Source: Verrucomicrobiota bacterium
GTDB lineage: Bacteria > Verrucomicrobiota > Verrucomicrobiia > Chthoniobacterales > UBA10450
Assembly (NCBI GenBank): GCA_003219335.1
Contig: QHOF01000114.1
Location: 1-5,097, forward strand
Direction: 5' to 3'
DNA length: 5,097 nt
This document shows, piece after piece, positions 1-5,097 of the stretch. The first letter of the stretch is position 1; each line of letters starts with the position of its first letter. The notes beneath the pieces were generated by a model. The model searched no databases. It saw nothing but the letters and a program-made list of their open reading frames with translations, and had not been told where the DNA came from. The position numbers were made by a program, and so were the translations under genes.

Positions 1-1454
1 GCTGGAGTCCAATGGTTAATTAAAGGCGGAACACTGTTGGGATATCCGACAAGCGTGCCGCCGATGAGGAACACACTCACGCCCGAAACAAGCATGAGAA
101 ACGCGGCTGGATGACGCCACTGCCAGAGAAGCAACGCGACGCCTAACACGAGTAGAGCGGCTTCAGCGGGCAAGAGCAAAGGCGCATAAAATATGATGTC
201 TTGCGAGCTATGTGTGCTGATGCCAAGCAGGTTCTCTGAAAGCACAGCCCAAACTGTTTTCCACACGCTTTGGAAATCGCCAAGGCTGGTTGGGGTGTGC
301 GCCGACCATATCAGCAGGCTTGCTCCTCGGCCGAAATAGAGATTGGGATGCCGAACAAAATGAAACAGCAGCGGGCCAAACCCGACGAAGTAGCTGCCCG
401 CTAGCAGCAAAAAGCTGCTCAGATACTGACGGGCCTGCTGCCAATGAACAGCCAATATGTAACCGAAAAACACAAACATGATGAACGGTAACAACCGCGT
501 GCCATAGTAGAAGTGTTCGCTTAGACCTGCTACCAGGCCGGCCAGCGCCCAATCAAATGGCCGGCGCGACCGCAGTCCGCGCAACACGAAAAGGAAGCAC
601 GTCGCCCAGAAGAACTGTGTCACGATGTTATTAAGCGCCAGCCGACTGTAATGGACATTGGACGCGCTGACGGCCAACATCGCCGCTCCAGCGACTGCAG
701 CGGATCTGCCCCATGTCCCGCGTATCAGTCCGTACAACGGGAGAACGGTAGCCGCGCCGAATAAAGCAGCAGGGAGCCTTAGCGTTGCCAGCGTGCTGCC
801 ACCGAACTTAAGAAACAACGCAACTATCCAGAACCACAGAGCAGGTAAATCTATCCCGCTCCAGAGCGCGCTGAAAATTGATGGACTGCGACCGGTCGGG
901 TTTATGTAAGCCTGAGTGGCGACGGTGCCGGTCATGATCTCGTCCGGATAGATGTTGTCGGGAAAATGTGTTAGATCCCAAACACGAGTAAGCAGCGCTA
1001 CGACGACCAGCCCGGCGATCACGACTACCTCCCAAGTCGTCCATTTGGTCGGGCGCAGAGCGTCGGAACAAACGGAATGTGACCCGACGAATGCAGAACA
1101 CAGCAGCGAACCTATGCCTGCCAACCATAAAGCACCTGCGAGCCCGAAAGTCTCGCTGGGATCGGCGACGTAACGGAGATCTGCCGCCAGTACTAGCGTG
1201 AGTGCGCCGGTGACTCCGAGCAAATAGAACAAGTGCTTGCGATTCGCGTTGCCTATCCGAGTGGTAGGATGGGGCGGAAACGTGGGTATCCACTTTTGGT
1301 GACCCCACAGCACTACGGCCAGCACTGCCGCCGCGGCGAGCAGGGTGATTGCCCATGGCCGACCTGGTTCACTTGCCAATAAGAGAGTGGCAAGCAATGA
1401 GATTAAATAGACGATCAGGCCACCCCAGAGATTGGGACAGTAAAGAGAACGCAT
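1..1454 (-). CDS. Family 39-type (ArnT/PMT-like) membrane glycosyltransferase, C-terminus cut by window edge
   Basis: The frame is open from an ATG at 1452-1454 to the window edge: 484 residues with no stop or frameshift, and the end is missing. An in-frame stop at 1476-1478 with no other start between makes this ATG the only outer start; no good Shine-Dalgarno precedes it. The protein is very hydrophobic, with about 12-14 likely membrane helices. Residues 157-172 (R157 to the acidic pair D171-E172 in YPDEI) resemble the first-loop catalytic acidic motif of GT-C enzymes of the GT39/PMT_2 group. HYSRLALNN (268-276) and the Y317-R320-P323 stretch are also typical of that group. Family members move a sugar from a polyprenyl-phosphate donor to lipid or protein at the outer face of the inner membrane; the substrate here is unknown. 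About four helices precede the DE motif, more than usual. Rare-looking codons (ATA, CTA, TTA) are commoner than in the S1 gene. Family call is firm, exact role is not. Confidence -1.
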   Translation of the reverse strand, partial: MRSLYCPNLWGGLIVYLISLLATLLLASEPGRPWAITLLAAAAVLAVVLWGHQKWIPTFPPHPTTRIGNANRKHLFYLLGVTGALTLVLAADLRYVADPSETFGLAGALWLAGIGSLLCSAFVGSHSVCSDALRPTKWTTWEVVVIAGLVVVALLTRVWDLTHFPDNIYPDEIMTGTVATQAYINPTGRSPSIFSALWSGIDLPALWFWIVALFLKFGGSTLATLRLPAALFGAATVLPLYGLIRGTWGRSAAVAGAAMLAVSASNVHYSRLALNNIVTQFFWATCFLFVLRGLRSRRPFDWALAGLVAGLSEHFYYGTRLLPFIMFVFFGYILAVHWQQARQYLSSFLLLAGSYFVGFGPLLFHFVRHPNLYFGRGASLLIWSAHTPTSLGDFQSVWKTVWAVLSENLLGISTHSSQDIIFYAPLLLPAEAALLVLGVALLLWQWRHPAAFLMLVSGVSVFLIGGTLVGYPNSVPPLINHWTP

Positions 1455-1509
1455 TATCGGCGAGTACCGCGATCTTTATTCACGAATAGCCGACCAGCTT
1501 GAAAGCGGC

Positions 1510-1542
1510 AGTGCACTGCTGCACTCTCCCGCAGTCGCGGGA
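1510..1542. repeat. Two adjacent perfect hairpins
   Basis: The first hairpin has arms AGTGCA (1510-1515) and TGCACT (1520-1525) with loop CTGC. The second has arms TCCCGC (1527-1532) and GCGGGA (1537-1542) with loop AGTC. They are one base apart. The first overlaps a 12-base palindrome at 1508-1519. The second competes with an alternative stem GGGAT (1539-1543)/ATCCC (1552-1556). They sit about 55-90 bases upstream of the glycosyltransferase start. The stems are seen directly; any function (RNA processing, termination, protein binding) is inference. Confidence -1.
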
Positions 1543-1587
1543 TGGCCGTCGATCCCACGCACATTGCGCGCTCGCGTTTTCGAGTGC

Positions 1588-1601
1588 GGCGCTGCTGCGC
1601 C
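1588..1601. repeat. GC-rich 5-bp hairpin
   Basis: Arms GGCGC (1588-1592) and GCGCC (1597-1601) flank a TGCT loop. On the plus strand it is followed by CGCTTTT, which looks slightly terminator-like, but no plus-strand gene leads into it. On the minus strand, the direction of S1 transcription, no T-run follows it. It may contribute to stabilising or ending the S1 transcript; evidence is weak. Confidence -1.
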
Positions 1602-1639
1602 CGCTTTTCATTCTCGGTCAGGTCGGCAACTGTTCCGCA

Positions 1640-1654
1640 GCGAGCAAAACTCGC
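1640..1654 (-). terminator. Weak hairpin just after the S1 stop, possible 3' end structure
   Basis: Arms GCGAG (1640-1644) and CTCGC (1650-1654) flank a 5-base loop, beginning only 4 bases downstream of the S1 stop codon as transcribed on the minus strand. The stem is short and is followed by TGCGGAAC rather than a U-tract, so it does not meet the usual rule for a Rho-independent terminator. It is listed because it is the only structure placed right for one. Confidence -1.
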
Positions 1655-1658
1655 AAGC

Positions 1659-3407
1659 CTATTTCGCTTTCGATTCTTTCTTTGATTCGCCCTTGGACTC
1701 TTTCGGTTCCTTGGCAGCCTTGGCCACTTTCCTGGCTTCGCCGGGGCGATATTCTTCCTGCTCGGCTGCGGCGAAAGCTTTTTCCAAGCCGACCATGTCT
1801 TCGCCGGGACGCAGTGTGTCGAAGGACTCCACTTCTTTGCGCAGTTGCTCTTCAGAATAGTTGGCGGCCTTGATCGACAGTCCGATGCGGCGCTCGACCT
1901 TGTCCACCTTGATTACGCGCGCCTCGACTTCCTGGCCGACCTTGAGGACGTCTTTCACTTTGGCCACGTGATCTTCGCTCAACTGCGAGATGTGGACGAG
2001 CCCGTCAATGTCGTCCTGTAATTGTACAAACGCGCCGAAGCTGGCGAGCTTGGTCACCTTGCCTTTCACCAGATCCCCGATCTTGTATTTCTCATCGATC
2101 GTTTTCCAGGGATCTTCCGTGAGTTGTTTGATTCCGAGACTGATTCGCTGGTTTACCTTGTCGATGTCGATCACGACAGCTTCGACTTCGTCGCCCTTTT
2201 TAAATATCTCGCTGGGATGATTGATCTTGCGGGTCCAGCTTAAGTCGGACACGTGGATCATACCGTCTATGCCTTCCTCCAACTCCACGAACGCGCCGTA
2301 GGCGGTCATGTTGCGGATCGTGCCTTTGACCCGGCTGCCGATGGTGAACTTCTTTTCGATCTCGTCCCACGGATTGGGTTCGAGCTGGCGCAGGCCCAAT
2401 GAAATTTTCTGTTCCTCCTTGTTCACGCCGAGCACCACAGCTTCCACTTCCTGGCCGACGCTAAGAATGTCGGAGGGTCGCATGATGCGTTTCGTCCACG
2501 AAAGTTCGGACACATGGATCAGGCCTTCGACGCCCTCCTCGATCTCAACGAACGCGCCGTAGGGAACAAGATTAGTGATCTTGCCTCTGATCCGGTGACC
2601 GGCTGGGAAACGTTCCTCAATCTGGTCCCACGGATTCTTCTGCGTTTGCTTCAGTCCCAACGAGACACGCTCTTTTTCTTTGTTGATATCGAGCACCACG
2701 ACTTCCAAGTGCTGCCCGACTTTCAAAAGCTCACTTGGATGCCCCAACCGGCCCCAGGTCATATCGGTGACATGCAACAAGCCGTCCATGCCGTCGAGGT
2801 CGATGAATGCGCCGAAGTCGGTGATGTTTTTCACGGTGCCCGTTACGCGGTCGCCCACATTCACGCCTTCCATGAATTTTTGGCGCTTTTCACTGCGCTC
2901 CTGCTCGATCACCTCGCGCCGACTGAGCACGACGTTTTTACGATCGTCATTGAGCTTAACGATTTTGAAATCGTAGGTGTTGCCAACGAATTGCTGCAAA
3001 TCTTTCGGCGGAACGACGTCGATCTGAGACGCCGGCAAAAACGCTTCGACGCCGATGTTCACCATGAGGCCGCCCTTGACCACCGATTTCACCTTGCCTT
3101 TGATCAGGCCGTCACCTTCGAAAACGCTGACGATCTTATACCAGTTCTGACGGTAGGCGGCTTTCTCCTTCGAGAGAACGACCATGCCTTCTTCGTTTTC
3201 CAGCCGCTCCAAGAGCACGTCCACCTCGTCGCCCACTTCCAGCGAATCGGCTTCTTCAAATTCAGTCAATGGAATGACGCCCTCGGATTTGTATCCCACA
3301 TCGACCAGCACTTCGCGCGGGCGAATTTCCAAGATGCGTCCCTTGACGATGCTTCCCTCACGGAAGTCTGGCATCGGCTTCGACATCACGTCCTGCATTT
3401 GAATCAT
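1659..3407 (-). CDS. rpsA: 30S ribosomal protein S1, six S1 domains
   Basis: This 582-residue protein carries six S1 (OB-fold) RNA-binding repeats at about residues 17-83, 100-165, 183-254, 268-340, 355-427 and 442-514. Each later repeat shows the family pattern of a GxVxG start, an FGAF/YGAF strand, a GLxHVS/GMIHVS strand and an RISLG-like last strand. E. coli S1 also has six domains in 557 residues, so length fits. S1 binds the 30S subunit through its first two domains and brings mRNA to the ribosome through the others. The tail (about 515-582) is charged and Lys/Glu/Ala-rich, ending in repeated KESK-like units. Start choice: the ATG at 3405-3407 has AAGGAGG 13 bases upstream and starts just before the conserved N-terminus. 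The same frame stays open to 3620, but that stretch reads through a promoter and an intergenic repeat and does not look like S1. Identity is very secure; the exact start is likely. Confidence -1.
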   Translation of the reverse strand: MIQMQDVMSKPMPDFREGSIVKGRILEIRPREVLVDVGYKSEGVIPLTEFEEADSLEVGDEVDVLLERLENEEGMVVLSKEKAAYRQNWYKIVSVFEGDGLIKGKVKSVVKGGLMVNIGVEAFLPASQIDVVPPKDLQQFVGNTYDFKIVKLNDDRKNVVLSRREVIEQERSEKRQKFMEGVNVGDRVTGTVKNITDFGAFIDLDGMDGLLHVTDMTWGRLGHPSELLKVGQHLEVVVLDINKEKERVSLGLKQTQKNPWDQIEERFPAGHRIRGKITNLVPYGAFVEIEEGVEGLIHVSELSWTKRIMRPSDILSVGQEVEAVVLGVNKEEQKISLGLRQLEPNPWDEIEKKFTIGSRVKGTIRNMTAYGAFVELEEGIDGMIHVSDLSWTRKINHPSEIFKKGDEVEAVVIDIDKVNQRISLGIKQLTEDPWKTIDEKYKIGDLVKGKVTKLASFGAFVQLQDDIDGLVHISQLSEDHVAKVKDVLKVGQEVEARVIKVDKVERRIGLSIKAANYSEEQLRKEVESFDTLRPGEDMVGLEKAFAAAEQEEYRPGEARKVAKAAKEPKESKGESKKESKAK

Positions 3408-3479
3408 AAAAGTAAGTAGGCCTCCTTCGGGCACTCTGCGATCTCTGCGCATCCGGCGGCTGCCGGAAGCAGAAATGGG
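3408..3479 (-). promoter_or_regulatory. Predicted S1 mRNA leader with hairpin and tandem repeat
   Basis: If transcription starts about 7 bases after the -10 box, near 3479, the leader is 72 bases. It contains a perfect hairpin: on the plus strand, arms TCCGGC (3452-3457) and GCCGGA (3462-3467) with loop GGCT. Between it and the Shine-Dalgarno lies a 9-base-period tandem repeat, with CTCTGCG on the plus strand at 3434-3440 and 3443-3449. In E. coli the rpsA leader is folded and S1 represses its own translation; a similar role here is inference from position and structure only. Confidence -1.
3421..3427 (-). promoter_or_regulatory. Ribosome binding site of the S1 gene
   Basis: On the minus strand these bases read AAGGAGG, a perfect Shine-Dalgarno core, 13 bases before the ATG at 3405-3407. 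The spacing is somewhat long, but the next inner ATG (3396-3398) would be 22 bases away, so it supports the chosen start and argues against the upstream in-frame starts. Confidence -1.
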
Positions 3480-3485
3480 GACGCT

Positions 3486-3514
3486 ATAGTAGGCGTTTTT
3501 GTGCCGTTGGTCAA
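3486..3514 (-). promoter_or_regulatory. Sigma-70-type promoter for the S1 gene
   Basis: On the minus strand, TTGACC (3509-3514) and TACTAT (3486-3491) are separated by exactly 17 bases. These match the TTGACA and TATAAT consensus at 5/6 and 4/6 positions. The predicted start near 3479 gives a 72-base leader before the S1 ATG. It is the best promoter-like sequence I found in the window and fits a strongly expressed ribosomal protein gene. Confidence -1.
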
Positions 3515-3540
3515 CTCGCATGCGCAGTTTACAGGCGCAC

Positions 3541-3656
3541 GTCATCCCGAGCGAAGCGAAGGATCTCACCCCTTTGATTCGATGCTGCGTCACGCTGGAT
3601 ACGCGGTGTGTGAGCGCCACTTCGACTGTGAGGTTCCTCGCTCCGCTCGGAATGAC
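3541..3656. repeat. Inverted pair of a 27-29 base intergenic element
   Basis: The left arm (3541-3569) begins GTCATCCCGAGCGAAGCGAA; the right arm (3628-3656), read on the minus strand, begins GTCATTCCGAGCGGAGCGAG. Over the 27-base core 22 positions are identical, and all five differences are transitions, so either strand's RNA could pair nearly end to end with some G-U pairs. The arms are separated by 58 bases. The motif resembles GTCATTCCGAGCGAAGCGAG-type intergenic repeats that I recall from many bacterial genomes, which is recollection and not a search. It lies between the two divergent genes, upstream of the S1 promoter, so it could act as a REP-like or mobile (MITE/RAYT-type) element or simply as a structured spacer. 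Confidence -1.
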
Positions 3657-3661
3657 AGATT

Positions 3662-3696
3662 GAACGTTGGGCGTTAGGCGTTGAGCCTTCGGCGTT
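3662..3696. repeat. Degenerate 7-base tandem repeat, five units
   Basis: Five consecutive heptamers share the pattern NRGCGTT. The units begin at 3662, 3669, 3676, 3683 and 3690. Unit 2 is GGGCGTT and unit 3 is AGGCGTT; units 1 and 4 have one or two departures. The array starts 5 bases after the right arm of the inverted repeat and ends 8 bases before the outer ATG of the thioredoxin-like gene, overlapping its possible -35 box. It may be a slippage-prone microsatellite or a row of protein-binding sites; only the periodicity is seen. Confidence -1.
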
Positions 3697-3709
3697 TTCC
3701 CTCTATGTT
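3681..3709 (+). promoter_or_regulatory. Candidate promoter for the thioredoxin/CBS operon
   Basis: TTGAGC (3681-3686) and TATGTT (3704-3709) lie 17 bases apart, each matching four of six consensus positions. The predicted start would be near 3716, one base before the ATG at 3717. That would make an almost leaderless mRNA, consistent with the absence of a Shine-Dalgarno before either ATG. The -35 box falls inside the heptamer array. Matches are moderate, so this is a hypothesis. Confidence -1.
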
Positions 3710-4220
3710 AACGCCGATGTGGATTTTGCGTCTGTCGATCCTTTTGCTCGCGGTAGCAACACTACGCGCCGAAGCTCCGGCTGAACAAAAAGTCCTCAGC
3801 GCAATCAAAACGCCAGATCTTACCGTCGTGCATCTTTGGGCGCCGTGGTGTTCAAATTGCCAGGCGGAACTAAAAAGCGGCGGCTGGTTCAAAATGATCA
3901 AAGACAATCCGCAGGTGAAATTTTATTTTGTTTCCGTTTGGAACAATGGCGAAGACGGGCGCGCGATGCTGAAAAAATTCAACATTGCCGACCAGCCAAA
4001 CGTGACCATTCTCGCCGATCCCGGCCCGCGCCGCGGTGAAAACAAGATCAAACAATTTGCCGGCTTGCCGCTTTCGTGGATCCCGACGACTTGGGTTTAC
4101 AAAGGCGGCGACCTTCGTTACGCATTAAATTACGGCGAAGTTCGTTTCCCTGTGCTGCAACAATTTCTCGCGGACAGCGAGTCGGAGTGGTCGCACAAGG
4201 GCGAACCGTCTATCGAGTAG
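3705..4220 (+). CDS. Exported thioredoxin-like (TlpA/ResA-type) protein
   Basis: The protein has 171 residues from the ATG at 3705, or 167 from the ATG at 3717. A TTG at 3681 is also in frame. The N-terminus is a signal peptide: R9, a hydrophobic stretch I12-V17, and likely cleavage near A22 (LRA/EA). No lipobox cysteine is seen, so a periplasmic soluble or N-terminally anchored protein is expected. The thioredoxin fold is shown by WAPWCSNC, with redox cysteines C49 and C52, and by the cis-proline P127 in WIPTTW. Such proteins reduce or exchange disulfides outside the cytoplasm; the partner is unknown. Neither ATG has a Shine-Dalgarno; the inner ATG is preferred if the promoter at 3681-3709 is real. 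The next gene starts 7 bases after the stop, suggesting co-transcription. The segment between the CxxC and the cis-proline, including DPGPRRGENK (105-114), is a little longer than in classical thioredoxin. Family is secure; specific role and start are not. Confidence -1.
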   Translation: MLTPMWILRLSILLLAVATLRAEAPAEQKVLSAIKTPDLTVVHLWAPWCSNCQAELKSGGWFKMIKDNPQVKFYFVSVWNNGEDGRAMLKKFNIADQPNVTILADPGPRRGENKIKQFAGLPLSWIPTTWVYKGGDLRYALNYGEVRFPVLQQFLADSESEWSHKGEPSIE

Positions 4221-4227
4221 GCGTTTC

Positions 4228-5097
4228 ATGACAGAGACCTTTTCAGCGCCGTCGATTGAGCATAATAAACCGCCCGCAATTTTGTCGCTGATTGGCGAGA
4301 CGCCGCTGGTGGAGGTGACACAGTTCGACACCGGCCCGTGTCACCTTTTTCTCAAACTTGAAAATCAAAATCCTGGCGGCTCGATCAAGGACCGGATCGC
4401 CCTCTCGATGATCGAAGCGGCGGAGGAGGAGGGGAAATTGCAACCCGGTGGCACAGTCGTGGAAGCCACCGCAGGCAACACTGGCCTGGGTTTGGCGCTC
4501 GTTGCTGGCGCCAAAGGCTATCGCGTCTTGTTGGTGATCCCGGATAAGATGTCGCAGGAAAAGATCTCGCACGTGAAGGCGCTGGGCGCGGAAGTGCGGA
4601 TCACCCGGTCTGATGTGACGCGCGGGCATCCCGAATATTATCAGGACATGGCCGCGCGACTCGCCGAAGAAATCCCGGGCGGCTTTTACGTGAATCAGTT
4701 TGGTAATCCGGCGAACCCGCTGGCACACGAGCGCACGACCGGTCCCGAAATCTGGGAGCAAATGCGGCATGATGTCGATGCAGTTGTTGTGGGAGTGGGT
4801 TCGGGCGGAACGCTGACTGGTCTTGGTCGCTTCTTCAATCGGGTGAAGCCACGTCGCAGAATCGAAATGATCTTGGCCGACCCCACCGGCTCTGTGTTGT
4901 ACGAGTACGTCAAGACGGGAAAGCTGGCCGAATCGGGAAGCTGGGCCGTGGAAGGCATTGGCGAAGATTTCATCCCAGAGATCGCGGACATGTCATTGGT
5001 CACAGATGCATTTGAGATTGACGACGCAGAAAGTTTTGCGACCGCGCGCGACCTTTTGCATAAGGAAGGAATCTTCGGCGGTTCATCTACCGGCACG
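4228..5097 (+). CDS. Cystathionine beta-synthase / cysteine synthase family PLP enzyme, C-terminus beyond window
   Basis: The frame is open from ATG 4228 to the window end: 290 residues, C-terminus missing. It is a fold-type II PLP enzyme: the PLP lysine is K54 in GGSIKDR, the substrate loop is TAGNTG (81-86), the phosphate-binding loop is GSGGT (191-195), and the late motif is GGSSTG (284-289). These enzymes replace the beta-substituent of serine or O-acetylserine with homocysteine or sulfide, in the cytoplasm. VEGIGEDFIP (241-250) followed by ARDLLHKEGIFGGS (273-286) looks closer to cystathionine beta-synthases than to E. coli CysK (QGIGAGFIP). This would point to reverse transsulfuration and perhaps C-terminal CBS domains, which would lie outside the window. 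The start is 7 bases after the thioredoxin-like gene; only a weak GAGTAGG-like site precedes it, overlapping the upstream stop, so translational coupling is likely. Family very secure, cystathionine versus cysteine synthase undecided, so no symbol is given. Confidence -1.
   Translation, partial: MTETFSAPSIEHNKPPAILSLIGETPLVEVTQFDTGPCHLFLKLENQNPGGSIKDRIALSMIEAAEEEGKLQPGGTVVEATAGNTGLGLALVAGAKGYRVLLVIPDKMSQEKISHVKALGAEVRITRSDVTRGHPEYYQDMAARLAEEIPGGFYVNQFGNPANPLAHERTTGPEIWEQMRHDVDAVVVGVGSGGTLTGLGRFFNRVKPRRRIEMILADPTGSVLYEYVKTGKLAESGSWAVEGIGEDFIPEIADMSLVTDAFEIDDAESFATARDLLHKEGIFGGSSTGT

Larger units (their letters stand above)
1455..1658. other. Hairpin-rich gap between S1 and glycosyltransferase genes
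   Basis: This 204-base gap follows the S1 stop codon and precedes the glycosyltransferase start, both genes lying on the minus strand. I see no convincing gene in it; the short plus-strand frames that cross it run into S1 antisense. It contains several short perfect hairpins (1510-1525, 1527-1542, 1588-1601, 1640-1654). None is followed by a run of T on the minus strand, so no canonical intrinsic terminator can be called. I see no clear sigma-70 promoter for the glycosyltransferase here; weak matches near 1475-1505 were not convincing. Confidence -1.

Noticed and set aside
808..1356. A 182-codon minus-strand frame overlapping the glycosyltransferase
   Set aside because: It is an offset frame of the glycosyltransferase, Arg/Ser-rich with no family motif; the hydrophobic frame with the DE motif runs unbroken through the same bases.
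1499..1873. Short plus-strand frames across the gap after S1
   Set aside because: They run into the antisense of the S1 C-terminus, have no ribosome binding site, and show no recognisable protein features.
2514..3419. A 301-codon open frame on the plus strand opposite S1
   Set aside because: It lies wholly antisense to a secure S1 gene, has no recognisable domain, and its His/Phe/Asp-rich composition is what the complement of S1 codons gives.
3573..3602. TTGATT followed by GATACG about 18 bases later, as a plus-strand promoter
   Set aside because: The -10 match is poor, it lies in the loop between the inverted repeat arms, and a better-placed candidate exists at 3681-3709.
3541..3656. CRISPR array or insertion sequence end
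   Set aside because: Only two inverted copies occur, not regularly spaced direct repeats, and there is no transposase gene or target-site duplication in view.
4243..4770. A 175-codon open frame on the minus strand opposite the PLP enzyme
   Set aside because: The opposite strand carries all the PLP-enzyme motifs in frame; this product shows no domain and reads as a shadow.

Overview
The window reads as ordinary chromosomal DNA from a moderately GC-rich Gram-negative-type bacterium. The six-domain ribosomal protein S1, the secreted thioredoxin-like protein and the cystathionine beta-synthase-type enzyme most remind me of soil Verrucomicrobiota. That placement is an impression from protein style and was not tested by any search.

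Layout: two genes on the minus strand and two on the plus strand diverge from a regulatory and repeat-rich gap at about 3408-3704. On the minus strand are ribosomal protein S1 (1659-3407) and, downstream of it, a family-39-type membrane glycosyltransferase (1454 down to base 1, its C-terminal end outside the window). These two are separated by a 204-base, hairpin-rich gap. On the plus strand, an exported thioredoxin-like protein (3705-4220) is followed after 7 bases by a PLP-dependent cystathionine beta-synthase/cysteine synthase (4228 to beyond the window end). The short gap suggests one transcription unit.

The divergent gap is the most informative non-coding part. It holds a near-consensus sigma-70-type promoter for the S1 gene (3486-3514, 17-base spacer), a 72-base predicted S1 leader with a 6-bp hairpin, a short tandem repeat and a strong Shine-Dalgarno, and an inverted pair of a 27-29 base element (3541-3569 and 3628-3656). 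Next to the thioredoxin gene there is a degenerate 7-base tandem repeat (3662-3696), part of which could form the -35 box of a promoter giving a nearly leaderless mRNA.

The genes are housekeeping (translation, sulfur amino acid metabolism, thiol redox) plus one cell-envelope glycosylation gene. I found no CRISPR array, transposase, tRNA, rRNA or obvious defence or mobile system. The points worth a second look are the inverted repeat pair, the S1 leader, the possible leaderless redox/sulfur operon, and the unusual N-terminus and codon use of the glycosyltransferase.
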